Origin: Rhodospirillaceae bacterium
GTDB lineage: Bacteria > Pseudomonadota > Alphaproteobacteria > Bin65
Assembly: GCA_009840595.1 (NCBI GenBank)
Contig: VXNK01000038.1
Location: 21,237-85,236 of the forward strand
DNA length: 64,000 nucleotides
Reading direction: 5' to 3'
Both the position numbers and the translations under genes were made by a program. A model generated the notes under the pieces. The model saw nothing but the letters and a program-made list of their open reading frames with translations. It did not search any database and had not been told where the DNA came from. The stretch's first letter is position 1, and each line of letters opens with the position of its first letter. This document shows, piece after piece, positions 35,925 to 46,076 of this stretch.

Positions 35925-36872
35925 GTGACCACAGCCATATACGCCCATCCGGCCTGTCTGGATCACCGGCCCGGCCGGCATCACCCGGAGCGGCCGTCGC
36001 GCATCGCCGCCGTGCTCGACGGGCTGAAGGACGCCGGCATCGCCGGCCTGAAGCGGCGCGAAGCGCCGGAAATCGATCCCGCGCTGCTGCAGCTGGTGCA
36101 TCCGGGCGCGCTTATCGACCATGTGCTTGCGCCGATGAGAGACGACGAACGCCGCTGGATCGACGGCGACACGACGATGAGCGCCGGCTCGGCCCAGGCC
36201 GCCCTGCGCGCCGCGGGCGCCGTCTGTGCCGCGGTCGATGCAGTGATGGCCGGCGATATCGATAATGCCTTCTGCGCCGTGCGGCCGCCGGGCCATCATG
36301 CCGAGCCGGGACGGGCCATGGGCTTCTGCCTGTTCAACAATGTCGCCGTCGGCGCGCTCCATGCCCGCGAGAAACACGGGATTGGCCGCGTGGCCGTAAT
36401 CGATTTCGACGTGCATCACGGTAATGGAACGCAGGCCGCGTTCGAATCCGACGGCGACCTGTTCTATGCGTCGACCCATCAGTGGCCGCTCTATCCCGGC
36501 ACCGGGGCGGCCGGGGAAACCGGCGTCGGCAATATCTGCAACGTCCCGCTGGCGGCAGGCAGCGGTTCCGCCGAGTTCCGGCAGGCCATGACGGAGGCCG
36601 TCCTGCCGGCGCTGGAAGCGTTCCGGCCGGACCTGATCCTGCTCAGCGCCGGTTTCGACGCCCACGAGGACGACCCGCTGGCCGGGCTGAAATTCCGCAC
36701 GGAAGACTATGGCTGGGTCACGGCGCGGCTCGTCGAGATGGCGGCGGGCCTGTGCGACGGCCGTCTGGTCTCGGCGCTGGAGGGCGGCTACGACCTGCAG
36801 GCGCTGGGCGAAAGCGTTGCTGCTCATGTGGATGCGCTCACCGGCGCGCCGGCCGGCGCCGAACCTGCCTGA
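35925..36872 (+). CDS. Histone deacetylase family protein (acetylpolyamine amidohydrolase-like)
   Basis: Zinc-dependent deacetylase of 315 residues. Active-site signatures are RPPGHHAEPGRAMGFCLFNNVA (in parts: PPGHHAEPG, GFCLFNN), VAVIDFDVHHGNGTQ with the metal-binding Asp-x-His, and LSAGFDAHEDDPLAG. Bacterial members act on acetylated polyamines, acetoin-related or unknown small substrates. The GTG at 35925 is preceded by GAGGG and begins the conserved TTAIYAHPACLDH; earlier in-frame codons lie in the divergent promoter region. It precedes xseB-ispA-dxs, as in many alphaproteobacteria. Confidence 0.93.
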   Translation: MTTAIYAHPACLDHRPGRHHPERPSRIAAVLDGLKDAGIAGLKRREAPEIDPALLQLVHPGALIDHVLAPMRDDERRWIDGDTTMSAGSAQAALRAAGAVCAAVDAVMAGDIDNAFCAVRPPGHHAEPGRAMGFCLFNNVAVGALHAREKHGIGRVAVIDFDVHHGNGTQAAFESDGDLFYASTHQWPLYPGTGAAGETGVGNICNVPLAAGSGSAEFRQAMTEAVLPALEAFRPDLILLSAGFDAHEDDPLAGLKFRTEDYGWVTARLVEMAAGLCDGRLVSALEGGYDLQALGESVAAHVDALTGAPAGAEPA

Positions 36873-36983
36873 ACCCGCCTGCTTTTTCATTCGGTACAGT
36901 TTGTCGCAGTTTTGATTGCGCGCGGCCGGGGAATGTGAATAATGACTCAAACCGGAACATTGCAGAATCAAGCGGAGCCTTCC

Positions 36984-37232
36984 ATGTCCGACGTTCGGGC
37001 CGCGGACATCACCGCTCTCAGCTTCGAAGAGGCGCTTGCCGAACTGGAGAAGATCGTGCGCGATCTGGAGACCGGGCAGGCGAAACTCGACGATGCGATT
37101 GCCGCTTACGAGCGGGGGGCGGCGCTGAAGCGGCATTGCGAGGCCAAGCTGCGCGATGCCCAGGCCAAGGTCGACCGGATCGTGACCGGGCCGGACGGGC
37201 AGAACCGGCTGGAACCCGCGGAACTGGATTGA
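36984..37232 (+). CDS. xseB: Exodeoxyribonuclease VII small subunit
   Basis: Small subunit of the single-strand exonuclease VII. 82 residues from ATG 36984, near the usual ~80. The conserved core is LSFEEALAELEKIVRDLETG, then LDDAIAAYERGAALKRHCEAKL (shown in part), an all-helical protein. GGAG lies six bases before ATG 36984; ATG 36942 is in frame with its own GGGGA and would add 14 residues, so the start is not fully settled. The large subunit xseA is not in the window. ispA begins 29 bases after the stop. Confidence 0.92.
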   Translation: MSDVRAADITALSFEEALAELEKIVRDLETGQAKLDDAIAAYERGAALKRHCEAKLRDAQAKVDRIVTGPDGQNRLEPAELD

Positions 37233-37261
37233 CCTCCGTAGAATTGCGCCCCGGAAAAGCC

Positions 37262-38164
37262 GTGTCCGACGAACCCCGCCTGAGAACGGCGATGACCGAA
37301 GTCGCCGACCGGATCGAAGAGACCCTGGCCGCCCTGCTGCCGCGGGGCGACGGGCCGGAAACGCGCGTGTTCGAGGCGATGGCCTATGCCAGCCTGGACG
37401 GCGGCAAGCGGCTGCGGCCCTTCCTGACGGTCCAGACGGCCCGGCTGTTCGACGTGCCGGACAGCCGCAGCCTGCGCGCCGGCGCGGCAATCGAGCTCGT
37501 CCACTGCTATTCCCTGGTCCATGACGACCTGCCGGCGATGGACGACGACGACCTGCGCCGGGGCCGGCCCTCCAACCATGTCGCCTTCGACGAAGCGACC
37601 GCGATCCTGGCCGGCGACGCCCTCCAGACCCTGGCCTTCGAAGTGCTCGCCGATCCGGCGACCCACCCCGACGGCGAGGTGCGGGCCGGCTTGGTTGCGG
37701 CGCTGGCGGCGGCCGCCGGCGCCCGGGGCATGGTCGGCGGCCAGATGTTCGATATTGCCGCCGAGACGGACGGTGCCGGCTTCACCCTGGAACAGATCGT
37801 CCGTTTGCAGCGCCTGAAGACCGGTCGCCTGTTCGACGTATCCTGCCAGGCCGGGGCGATCCTGGGCGGGGCGAACGAAGCGGAGCGCTCGGCGCTGGCG
37901 GCGTATACCGAAGACCTCGGGCTCGCGTTCCAGATCGCCGACGACATTCTGGACGAAACCGGCAATGCGGCCGAAGTCGGCAAGAAGGTCGGCAAGGACG
38001 CCAGCGCCGGAAAGGCCACCTTCATTTCGATTCTCGGCCTCGACGCCGCGCGCGAACGGGCCAATTTGCTTGCATTACAGGCTGTTAAGGTGCTGGAATG
38101 CTTCGGAGCGCGCGCCGATCTCCTGCGGGAAGCGGCGCATTTCGCCGTAGGCCGACGCACCTGA
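37262..38164 (+). CDS. ispA: Polyprenyl synthetase (farnesyl/geranyl diphosphate synthase)
   Basis: Condenses IPP with allylic diphosphates to make C15 (or C10-C20) prenyl diphosphate. 300 residues. Aspartate-rich motifs are [15 protein letters not shown] (first) and [10 protein letters not shown] (second, with DDxxD in DDILD); GGKRLRPFL binds IPP. The GTG start at 37262 has GGAAAAGCC just before it; ATG 37292 is an alternative. Together with dxs downstream, 35 bases away, it forms the isoprenoid operon xseB-ispA-dxs. Confidence 0.94.
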   Translation: MSDEPRLRTAMTEVADRIEETLAALLPRGDGPETRVFEAMAYASLDGGKRLRPFLTVQTARLFDVPDSRSLRAGAAIELVHCYSLVHDDLPAMDDDDLRRGRPSNHVAFDEATAILAGDALQTLAFEVLADPATHPDGEVRAGLVAALAAAAGARGMVGGQMFDIAAETDGAGFTLEQIVRLQRLKTGRLFDVSCQAGAILGGANEAERSALAAYTEDLGLAFQIADDILDETGNAAEVGKKVGKDASAGKATFISILGLDAARERANLLALQAVKVLECFGARADLLREAAHFAVGRRT

Positions 38165-38199
38165 ACCGGGATCTTTCAAGCGACGCGAGGCGGTTCGAC

Positions 38200-40128
38200 A
38201 TGTCCAGGAAAAGCAAGACGCCCTTGCTCGACAAGGTCAAGTCTCCGGCCGACCTGCGCAAGCTCGATGTCAAGGAGCTGCGCCAGTTCGCCGACGAGTT
38301 GCGGGCCGAAACGGTCGATGCCGTGTCGGTCACCGGCGGGCATCTCGGCGCCGGCCTCGGCGTCGTCGAGCTGACCACGGCGATCCACTATCTGTTCGAT
38401 ACGCCCGACGACATCCTGATCTGGGATGTCGGCCATCAGTGCTACCCTCACAAGATCCTCACCGAACGGCGCGACCGCATCCGCACGATCCGCCAGGGCG
38501 GCGGCCTCTACGGCTTCACCAAGCGTTCGGAAAGCGTCTACGACCCGTTCGGCGCCGCGCACAGCTCGACCTCCATTTCCGCCGGACTCGGTTTTGCCGT
38601 GTCGGGCGAGCTTCAGAAGAAAGAGGGCCGCAACGTCATCGCCGTGATCGGCGACGGTGCCATGAGTGCGGGCATGGCGTACGAAGCGATGAACAACGCG
38701 GCGGTCACGGGCGCGCGCCTGATCGTCGTCCTGAACGACAACGACATGTCGATCGCGCCGCCGGTGGGCGGGCTTTCGGCCTATCTCAGCCGGCTGATTT
38801 CCTCGCGCAGCTTCCGGTCGGTCCGGCAACTCACTATGATGCTGGCCGAGAAGTTCCCGCGCCAGATCGAGCGTGCGGCCCAGCGGGCGGAGGAATATGC
38901 CCGCGGCCTGCTGACCGGCGGCACCCTGTTCGAGGAGTTGGGCCTCTACTATGTCGGCCCGATCGACGGGCACAATCTGGACCACCTGATTCCCGTCCTG
39001 AAAAACGTCCGGGACGATCCGCAAGGCGGCCCGATCCTGGTCCACTGCGTCACCAAGAAGGGCAAGGGCTACGAGCCCGCCGAGAGTTCCGCAGACCGGT
39101 ATCACGGCGTCGGCAAGTTCGACGTCGTCACCGGCGAGCTCTACAAGCCGCCGTCGAACGCGCCGAGCTACACCAAGGTCTTCGCCAACGCCCTGATCAA
39201 GGAGGCGGAGAAGGACGACAAGATCGTGGCGATCACGGCAGCCATGCCGTCGGGCACCGGGGTCGACCTGTTCGGCAAGGCGTTCCCGGAACGCACCTTC
39301 GACGTCGGCATCGCCGAGCAGCATGCCGTGACCTTCGCCGGCGGCCTCGCCGCCGACGGCATGAAGCCGTTCTGCGCGATCTATTCCACCTTCCTCCAGC
39401 GCGGCTACGACCAGGTCGTCCACGACGTGGCGATCCAGAAATTGCCGGTGCGTTTCGCCATGGACCGGGCCGGCCAGGTCGGCGCCGACGGCCAGACCCA
39501 TGCCGGCTCCTTCGACATCGCCTATCTCGGCTGCCTGCCCGGCTTCGTGCTGATGGCCTGTTCGGACGAGGCCGACCTGGTCCACATGGTGGCGACCGCC
39601 GTGGCGATCGACGACCGGCCCTGCGGCTTTCGCTATCCGCGCGGCGAGGGCATCGGCGTGGACATGCCGGAGCAAGGCGTGCCCCTGGAGATCGGCAAGG
39701 GCCGGATCGTACGCGAAGGCAATGCGGTCGCCATCCTGTCCTACGGCCAGCGTCTGCCGGATTCGCTGACGGCGGCGGACGAGCTGGCGGCGCGCGGGTG
39801 GAGCACCACGGTGGCCGACGCGCGCTTCGCCAAGCCGCTCGACGAAGACCTGATCCGGCGCCTCGCCCGCGAACACGAACTGCTCATCACCGTCGAGGAG
39901 GGTTCGGTCGGCGGGTTCGGCAGCTTCGTCGGCCAGTTCATGAGCCATGACGGCCTGCTCGACCGCGGCACGCTGAAATTCCGGCCGATGGTCCAGGCCG
40001 ACCGCTTTTTCGACCAGGACAAGCCGGAGAAGCAGGTCGAAGCCGCCGGCCTCAGCGCGCGCGACATCGTCCGTACGGCGCTAACAGCGCTGGGTGCGGA
40101 CGCCGGGGACGTCGAACTCTCGGCCTGA
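38200..40128 (+). CDS. dxs: 1-deoxy-D-xylulose-5-phosphate synthase
   Basis: Thiamine-diphosphate enzyme that joins pyruvate and glyceraldehyde 3-phosphate, the entry step of the MEP isoprenoid pathway. 642 residues. TPP-binding motif is [18 protein letters not shown], the catalytic glutamate is in [15 protein letters not shown], and substrate-contact regions are [17 protein letters not shown] and [15 protein letters not shown] (commonly DRAGLVGADGxTHAG, so Gln replaces Leu). The ATG at 38200 follows GAGGCGG. In many relatives tlyA follows; here an ABC importer does. Confidence 0.97.
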   Translation: MSRKSKTPLLDKVKSPADLRKLDVKELRQFADELRAETVDAVSVTGGHLGAGLGVVELTTAIHYLFDTPDDILIWDVGHQCYPHKILTERRDRIRTIRQGGGLYGFTKRSESVYDPFGAAHSSTSISAGLGFAVSGELQKKEGRNVIAVIGDGAMSAGMAYEAMNNAAVTGARLIVVLNDNDMSIAPPVGGLSAYLSRLISSRSFRSVRQLTMMLAEKFPRQIERAAQRAEEYARGLLTGGTLFEELGLYYVGPIDGHNLDHLIPVLKNVRDDPQGGPILVHCVTKKGKGYEPAESSADRYHGVGKFDVVTGELYKPPSNAPSYTKVFANALIKEAEKDDKIVAITAAMPSGTGVDLFGKAFPERTFDVGIAEQHAVTFAGGLAADGMKPFCAIYSTFLQRGYDQVVHDVAIQKLPVRFAMDRAGQVGADGQTHAGSFDIAYLGCLPGFVLMACSDEADLVHMVATAVAIDDRPCGFRYPRGEGIGVDMPEQGVPLEIGKGRIVREGNAVAILSYGQRLPDSLTAADELAARGWSTTVADARFAKPLDEDLIRRLAREHELLITVEEGSVGGFGSFVGQFMSHDGLLDRGTLKFRPMVQADRFFDQDKPEKQVEAAGLSARDIVRTALTALGADAGDVELSA

Positions 40129-40252
40129 CCGGAGCAGTTTAATCGTCCGGCCGTCCGGCCGTCCGGACCGCTGTAATCCGGATGCGACGGATCGGCGGCA
40201 CGATTGCCAATACAAAAGTAAGGGTTTGAACTCTGTTTTGAGGGGCGAAGTC

Positions 40253-41236
40253 ATGAAGCGAACCATTCCAATCATCGCGTCGGCGGTTGTTGCCGCCGCC
40301 CTTGCCGGTGCCGCGCAGGCCGCGTCCGGCAATCTTGTCGTCTACACCAGCCAGCCGGCGAAAGACGCGCAGCAGACCGTGGACGCCTTCACGAAAAAGA
40401 ATCCGCAGGTGAAGGTCTCGTGGATCCGCCAGGGTACGACCAAGATGATGGCGAAAGTGCGCGCCGAAATCGCCGCCGGCAGCCTGAAGGCGGATGTCCT
40501 CCTGATCGCCGACATGGTGACGATGGAGGGCCTCAAGCAGGAAGGCCGCCTGCTGGCCCACACGGGCGCGAAATTGGACGGCTACGATCCGGCGCTCTAC
40601 GACAAGGACCGGACCTATTTCAGCACCAAGCTGATTACGACCGGCATCATCTACAACACCGCCGGCAAGATGAAACCGGCCTCCTGGGCCGACCTGCTGA
40701 AGCCGGCGGCCAAGGGCCAGATCGCCATGCCGAGCCCGCTGACCTCGGGCGCCGCGACCATCCACATGCAGGCGATCAAGAACAACGCCGCGCTGGGCTG
40801 GAGCTTCTACAAGGGCCTGGCGGCGCAGCAGGCGTCGGCGGCGGGCGGCAACGGCCGGACGCTGAAACGCGTCGCCAGCGGCGAGAAGCTCTACGGCATG
40901 ATCGTCGACTTCATGGCGATCCGGGCCAAGGCCAAGGGTTCGCCGGTCGAGTTCGTGTTTCCCAAGGAAGGCGTCAGCATGGTCACGGAACCGGTCGCCA
41001 TCATGAAATCGACGAAGAATGCCGAGGCCGCGAAAGCCTTTGTCGATTTCCTGCTCTCGAAGGAAGGCCAGCAGTTCGCCCAGCGGCAGGGCTATCTGCC
41101 GGCGCATTCCGAAGTGGCGGGGCCGAAGGGCTTCCCGCCGCGCGCCGGGATCAGGCTGATGACCTTCGACCCGGCCAAGGCGCTGGCCGACGTCAAAAAC
41201 AGCCGGAAGGCATTCGCCGATCTGTTCGGGAAGTAG
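40253..41236 (+). CDS. ABC transporter substrate-binding protein, family 1 (Fe3+/phosphonate/putrescine-like)
   Basis: Periplasmic binding protein of 327 residues with a clear signal peptide (PIIASAVVAAALAGAAQA). The mature part follows the COG1840 pattern: GNLVVYTSQPAKDAQQTVDAF, shown in part, then DVLLIADMVTMEGLKQEG and EPVAIMKSTKNAEAAKAFVDF (in part). Many such proteins are annotated as iron(III)-binding, but I do not see the adjacent tyrosine pair typical of FbpA, so the ligand is uncertain. The ATG has an excellent GAGGGG upstream. The permease gene begins six bases after the stop. Confidence 0.88.
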   Translation: MKRTIPIIASAVVAAALAGAAQAASGNLVVYTSQPAKDAQQTVDAFTKKNPQVKVSWIRQGTTKMMAKVRAEIAAGSLKADVLLIADMVTMEGLKQEGRLLAHTGAKLDGYDPALYDKDRTYFSTKLITTGIIYNTAGKMKPASWADLLKPAAKGQIAMPSPLTSGAATIHMQAIKNNAALGWSFYKGLAAQQASAAGGNGRTLKRVASGEKLYGMIVDFMAIRAKAKGSPVEFVFPKEGVSMVTEPVAIMKSTKNAEAAKAFVDFLLSKEGQQFAQRQGYLPAHSEVAGPKGFPPRAGIRLMTFDPAKALADVKNSRKAFADLFGK

Positions 41237-41242
41237 GCCGGC

Positions 41243-42946
41243 TTGAGCATTCCGGCGCGCCGGATCGCGGGCGGCGAGGCACTTTGGCTCGCCGCCCTCG
41301 TCGTTTTCGTCGGGATCATCGCCGTCCTGCCGATCGTCCGGTTGCTCTGGGAAGGCACCGGACCGTTCTTTCTGGGTAACGACAGTCCGGCCGTAGAAGT
41401 CCTCTCGGACCCGACGACATGGCGCGCGACCCGGCGGTCTTTCGAGACTGCTGTGGGCGGCGCCCTCCTGTCTCTGGTGCTGGGAACCCTCTTCGCACTG
41501 CTGGTCGCGCTGACGGACCTGCGCGGCAAGCTGCTGCTCACCTTCTGCTTCATGATCCCGCTCATGATCCCGCCGCAGGTGACGGCGCTGAGCTGGATCC
41601 AGGTGTTCGGCGCCTCCAGCACGTTGTTGACGATGCTCGACCTTGCGCCGGCGCCGGGGTCCAAACACCCGCTCTATTCGCGCGAAGGCATCGTGCTGCT
41701 GCTCGGGATCCAGCACGCCCCGCTGGTCTTCCTGACGGTGCGTGCCGGGCTGCGCAGCCTGCCGCGCGAGGCGGTGGAGGCGGCGCGCATGGCGGGCGCC
41801 GGGACGCTCACCGTGTTCCGGACCATCATCCTGCCGCTGATGACGCCGACGCTCACGGTGGGCGTGGCGCTCGCCTTCGTTTCGAGCATCGGCAACTTCG
41901 GCATTCCGCTGTTTCTCGGCCAGCCGGCCGGCTACCAGACCCTGCCGGTGCTGATCTTCTCCCGCCTCTCCGGCTTCGGGCCGTCGATCATTTCGGAGGT
42001 GGCGGTACTCGCCATCCTGGTCAGCGCCATCGCGGCACTCGGCGTTTCGGTCCAGTCCTGGTTCATGCGGCGCGGCGATTTCCGGACCATCGGCGTGCCG
42101 AGCCAGCCGCTCGCCTTCGTTCTGGGACGCTGGCGCCTGCCGGCGGAAACCGGGTGCTGGCTGGTCATCCTGCTGGTGCTCGTCCTGCCCGTGACCGCCC
42201 TGATCGCGGTCACGCTGGTGCCGGCCTTCGGCGTGCCGCTGACATGGGCCAGCCTGACTTTCGACGCCTATGTCGAGGTACTGTGGCGCCAGGCGGTGAC
42301 CGTCCGCGCGTTCCAGAACAGCGGGTTCCTGGCGGCGACCGCCACCGTCATGCTGGTGCTCGCCAGCGTGCCGCTGGCCTATTTCATCGCCTGGCGGCGC
42401 AACCGGCTGGCCGGCGCGCTCAGCACGGTCATCGACATCCCCTACGCCATGCCCGGCATCGTCCTCGCGATTGCCGCGATCCTCGTCTTTCTGAAACCGA
42501 TACCGGTGATCGAATACAGCCTCTACGGCACCCTGTGGATCATTCTGGTCGCCTATCTCGGCCGGTTTGCGACATTGGCGATCCGTCCGGCCATCGCCGG
42601 CCTGACCCAGATGGACCGCGGCCTCGACGAGGCGGCACGGATGACCGGTGCCGGCTTCGGTTTCCGGTTGCGCACCGTGATCGGGCCGCTGACCCTGCCG
42701 CTCACCGCAGCCGGCGGTATCCTGGTTTTCCTGACCGCCTTCAACGAACTGACCGTCTCGGCGCTGCTCTGGTCGAGCGGATCGGAAACCCTGGGCGTCG
42801 TGCTCTACAATCTCGACGAGAGCGGCAACCATATCCAGGCGGCGGCGATCGCCGTGGCGGCCATCGTCGTGATCATTGCGCTGATGTTCGCCGCGCATCT
42901 CGCCGGACGCAGATTGCCGAGCGGCGTGCTCCCCTGGCGCGATTGA
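41243..42946 (+). CDS. ABC transporter permease, fused two-domain (FbpB-like)
   Basis: 567-residue inner-membrane permease with two copies of the binding-protein-dependent transport domain, each with an EAA loop: EAVEAARMAGAGTLTVFRTIILP in the first half (shown in part: EAARMAGAGTLTVF) and LDEAARMTGAGFGFRLRTVIGP in the second (part: EAARMTGAGFGF). About twelve hydrophobic helices. This fused architecture is typical of Fe3+ and 2-aminoethylphosphonate importers. The TTG start at 41243 lies six bases after the binding-protein stop. It converges with its likely ATPase gene across nine bases. Confidence 0.92.
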   Translation: MSIPARRIAGGEALWLAALVVFVGIIAVLPIVRLLWEGTGPFFLGNDSPAVEVLSDPTTWRATRRSFETAVGGALLSLVLGTLFALLVALTDLRGKLLLTFCFMIPLMIPPQVTALSWIQVFGASSTLLTMLDLAPAPGSKHPLYSREGIVLLLGIQHAPLVFLTVRAGLRSLPREAVEAARMAGAGTLTVFRTIILPLMTPTLTVGVALAFVSSIGNFGIPLFLGQPAGYQTLPVLIFSRLSGFGPSIISEVAVLAILVSAIAALGVSVQSWFMRRGDFRTIGVPSQPLAFVLGRWRLPAETGCWLVILLVLVLPVTALIAVTLVPAFGVPLTWASLTFDAYVEVLWRQAVTVRAFQNSGFLAATATVMLVLASVPLAYFIAWRRNRLAGALSTVIDIPYAMPGIVLAIAAILVFLKPIPVIEYSLYGTLWIILVAYLGRFATLAIRPAIAGLTQMDRGLDEAARMTGAGFGFRLRTVIGPLTLPLTAAGGILVFLTAFNELTVSALLWSSGSETLGVVLYNLDESGNHIQAAAIAVAAIVVIIALMFAAHLAGRRLPSGVLPWRD

Positions 42947-42955
42947 GCGGGACCT

Positions 42956-44017
42956 TCAGCCGACGCCGACCGGCGTGACCGCCTCCACCGCGATCCGCAC
43001 CGTATCTCCGTCGCCCGGCGGTTGCGCACTGCATTGAATGTGCAGAACCTTCCCGTCCCCGGTGCGGGGTTCGGCATCGACGAGCCAGTGGCTGCCGCGA
43101 TAGATCGAGCGCAGGATGCGCGCCTCGATCGCGCCGGCCGGGTCGATCCGGCAGCGGTCGGGCCGGATGCAGACCGTCGCGACGCCGTCCTGCCCGGCGA
43201 AGGACGGAGGTATCGGGATTTCCTGGCCGAACAGGTCGGCGATCGCCCGGTCCTCGTCCCGGCGCAGCACCGGAACCTTCAGCACCGCGCCTTCGCCGAT
43301 AAAGCGCGCAACCGTCTCGTTCGCCGGCCAGCCGTAAATCCGTCCCGGGCTGTCGACCTGCGCGAACCGCCCGTCGAACATGACGGCAATGCGGTCGGCC
43401 AGCGCCATTGCCTCGGCCTGGTCGTGGGTGACATAGATCATGGTGGCGCCCGTCTCGCGGTGGAAGGCACCGAAAACCTCCATCATCGCGACACGCAAAT
43501 GGGCGTCCAGATTGGCCAGCGGCTCGTCCAGCACAACGATGTCCGGCTCCATGACCAGGCACCGCGCGAGCGCCACCCGCTGCCGTTGACCGCCCGAAAG
43601 TTCGGCAGGCTGGCGCTCGCCGAAGCCGGTAAGGCCGACCGATTCCAGCGCCCGTCCGACGGCTGCATCGCGATCCGGGCGGTTGAGTTTCGCAACCCGC
43701 AAGGGGTAGCCGACATTGCCGGCCACCGTGAGGTGCGGCCACAGGGCGTAGGACTGGAAGACAACGCCGACGCGGCGTTTTTCTGCCGGTACATGGACGC
43801 TGCCTTCGGCGTCCGACCAGACCTCATCGCCATGGACGATCCGGCCCGCCGTGGCCGTTTCGAAGCCGGCGACGAGACGCAGGATCGTTGTCTTGCCGCA
43901 ACCGGACGGACCCAGCAGGGCCAGGAAGCAGCCCTGCGGCGCCTCCAGCGAAATCGAATCGACCGCAACCGTCGCGCCGAAGGTCTTGCGGATCCCGTCG
44001 AGCGCGAGGTCGGCCAC
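42956..44017 (-). CDS. ABC transporter ATP-binding protein (FbpC/PotA-like)
   Basis: 353-residue ATPase with Walker A GPSGCGKTT, signature LSGGQRQRVALAR, Walker B DIVVLDEPLANLD and the switch His in YVTHDQAEAMA. A TOBE-type C-terminal domain follows from about residue 245. It is the obvious partner for the adjacent binding protein and permease, but it is encoded on the opposite strand, as the last gene of the minus-strand ubiE-ubiB-EF-G-like series. The GTG at 44017 has AAGG six bases upstream, and its start is 31 bases from the EF-G-like stop. Confidence 0.93.
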   Translation of the reverse strand: MADLALDGIRKTFGATVAVDSISLEAPQGCFLALLGPSGCGKTTILRLVAGFETATAGRIVHGDEVWSDAEGSVHVPAEKRRVGVVFQSYALWPHLTVAGNVGYPLRVAKLNRPDRDAAVGRALESVGLTGFGERQPAELSGGQRQRVALARCLVMEPDIVVLDEPLANLDAHLRVAMMEVFGAFHRETGATMIYVTHDQAEAMALADRIAVMFDGRFAQVDSPGRIYGWPANETVARFIGEGAVLKVPVLRRDEDRAIADLFGQEIPIPPSFAGQDGVATVCIRPDRCRIDPAGAIEARILRSIYRGSHWLVDAEPRTGDGKVLHIQCSAQPPGDGDTVRIAVEAVTPVGVG

Positions 44018-44048
44018 GTCCGCCTTTTCGAGGCTGGCGCTTCGCGCT

Positions 44049-46076
44049 TCAGCCCGCGTCGCTGTCGCTGTAGGCCTGGACGACCTGGTCGGCGAGGCGG
44101 CCGGTCAGTTCCTGGAGATAGTCGAAGGCGTATTCGAAGGTGCCGACGCCCTGGGTCAGCGAGCGCAACTCGATGATCAGGTCCTGCAGTTCGGCCTGGG
44201 GCAGCTTGGCGCCGATCTCGTCCCAATTGTTCCAGCCGGCCTTGGAATCGAAGCCGAGGATCTGGCCCCGCCGGCCGCTGATCAGGCCCTGGATGTTCGA
44301 CGTGAAGTGGGACGGCGCCGATATCTTCACGTCGTAGATCGGCTCGAGCAGCACCGGACGCGCCTTCGGCATTCCCTCGCGCATGGCGAGCGAGCCAGCG
44401 GTCTTGAAGGCCTGGTCCGAACTGTCGACCGAATGATACTGGCCGTCGGTCAGCGTCACCGAGACATCGACCACGGGAAAGCCGAGCGGCCCGGAGGACA
44501 AATACTCCTTCACCCCGGCCTCGACCGCCGGAATGTACTGGCGCGGCACCCGGCCGCCGACGATCGTGTCCTGGAACTCGAAGCCCGCGCCGCGCGGCAG
44601 CGGCTTGATATCGACATGCACGTCGCCGAACTGGCCGTGGCCGCCGGACTGCTTCTTGTGCCGGGCGTGCTGGGAGACCGGCTGCTTGATCGTCTCCTTG
44701 TAGGCGACCTTCGGCCGGCGGCTCGCCACCGTCAGGTTGTATTTGCTCTTGAGCCGGTCGATCGCGACCTTGAGATGGATCTCGCCCTGGCCGGCCAGCA
44801 CCAGTTCGCGGGTGTCCTGGTTGTGTTCGAGGATGAGCGACGGATCCTCCTCGGCCATCCGGCTCATGGCGCCGGTCAGCTTGACCTCGTCCTCGCGCCT
44901 TTCCGCCTGCACGGCGAGCGCGAACAGCGGCATGGCCGGTACGGGCCACAGGGAATCCGGCGCATCGCCGCCGTCGACCAGGGTCTCGCCCGTCTTGACC
45001 GCTTCCATCCGGCCGAGCGCCACGACATCGCCTCTTGCAGCGGCGGCGACCTTCTCCTGGTCGTAGCCGTTGAGCCGGTTCATGCCGCTCACCCGCGTGC
45101 CGTTCAGCGTCATGCCGTCCTTGATCTCGCCGTCCAGGACGCGGGCGATCGAGAGCTTGCCGGTGTGGGGCATGTAGAGGGTCTTGAAGACGGTCGCGCC
45201 GTTGCCGCTCCAGCCGTCCAACTCCAGCCGTTCGCGGACCGACGCCACGCCGGGCGCTTCGTGGCGCAGCACCTTGAGCAGCCGCCGGATGCCGGCGTCG
45301 TTCTGGGCCGAGCCGATGAACACCGGCACGATGCTGTCCGACCGCAGGGTTGCGGTCAGGTAGCCGTAGACCTCTTCCTTGGGCGGAATCGCGTCTTCGA
45401 GCAGCTGTTCGAGCAGGCCGTCATCGAAATCCGCCAGGGATTCGAGCATTTCCTGCCGGGCCAGCGCGCCGTCGTCCTCCATGTCGGACGGGATCTGGAT
45501 CAGCTTCGATTCGCTGCCGGGCTGGTATTCGTAGGCCCGCTCGCTCGCCAGGTCGACATAGCCGGTGATCGCCTCGCCGTTGGCGATCGGCACATGGCGC
45601 AGCACCAGCGGCTTGTCCGACGCGCCCTGCAGGGCCTCCATCATCTCCGGGACGGTGGTCCCGGCCATATGGTCGATCTTGTTGAGGAACAGGCAGTGCG
45701 GGATTCCGTGGTCGTCGAGGAATTTCAGGACCGGCGCGGTCATCATCGCCTTGTCGACGGACGGCTCGCAGACGACGACGGCGATATCGGCGACCATCAG
45801 CGCATGGCGCGCATCCTGCTGGAACTCGACCGAGCCGGGACAGTCCAGGACCGTCCAGTGGTCGCCGAGATAGTCGAAATTGGCGACGTTGATCTCGGTG
45901 CTCATCTCCCGGTCGCGCGATTCCGGCGAGGCGTCGCCGACCGTGTTGCCGGCGGGCACGCTGCCCTTGCGCTGGATCCTGCCGGCCGCCATCAGCATGG
46001 ATTCCAGAAGGGTCGTCTTGCCGCTCAGATACGGTCCGACCAGCGCAACGCATCTCGGATCGGTGGTTCCGGCCAT
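44049..46076 (-). CDS. Elongation factor G-like GTPase (EF-G paralogue)
   Basis: 675-residue translation-factor GTPase with the EF-G domain order: G domain, domain II, III (LAGQGEIHLKVAIDRL), IV (GGHGQFGDVHVDIKPL) and V. The P-loop is GPYLSGKTTL (14-23) and NKID is intact, but switch II reads DCPGSVEF instead of D-T-P-G-H-V-D-F, so the catalytic histidine is replaced by Ser. This marks the EF-G-like subgroup rather than canonical FusA; its role is not well defined. The start at 46076 follows GGGAG. It lies downstream of ubiB and 31 bases upstream of the ABC ATPase. Confidence 0.9.
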   Translation of the reverse strand: MAGTTDPRCVALVGPYLSGKTTLLESMLMAAGRIQRKGSVPAGNTVGDASPESRDREMSTEINVANFDYLGDHWTVLDCPGSVEFQQDARHALMVADIAVVVCEPSVDKAMMTAPVLKFLDDHGIPHCLFLNKIDHMAGTTVPEMMEALQGASDKPLVLRHVPIANGEAITGYVDLASERAYEYQPGSESKLIQIPSDMEDDGALARQEMLESLADFDDGLLEQLLEDAIPPKEEVYGYLTATLRSDSIVPVFIGSAQNDAGIRRLLKVLRHEAPGVASVRERLELDGWSGNGATVFKTLYMPHTGKLSIARVLDGEIKDGMTLNGTRVSGMNRLNGYDQEKVAAAARGDVVALGRMEAVKTGETLVDGGDAPDSLWPVPAMPLFALAVQAERREDEVKLTGAMSRMAEEDPSLILEHNQDTRELVLAGQGEIHLKVAIDRLKSKYNLTVASRRPKVAYKETIKQPVSQHARHKKQSGGHGQFGDVHVDIKPLPRGAGFEFQDTIVGGRVPRQYIPAVEAGVKEYLSSGPLGFPVVDVSVTLTDGQYHSVDSSDQAFKTAGSLAMREGMPKARPVLLEPIYDVKISAPSHFTSNIQGLISGRRGQILGFDSKAGWNNWDEIGAKLPQAELQDLIIELRSLTQGVGTFEYAFDYLQELTGRLADQVVQAYSDSDAG

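Noticed and set aside
38176..39948. 590-codon minus-strand frame across dxs
   Set aside because: It is a GC-rich mirror of dxs with Arg/Gly/His-rich composition; dxs has all catalytic motifs.
40139..42898. 919-codon minus-strand frame over the ABC binding protein and permease
   Set aside because: Very His/Gln/Asp/Arg-rich sequence typical of an antisense shadow; the plus-strand genes are unambiguous.
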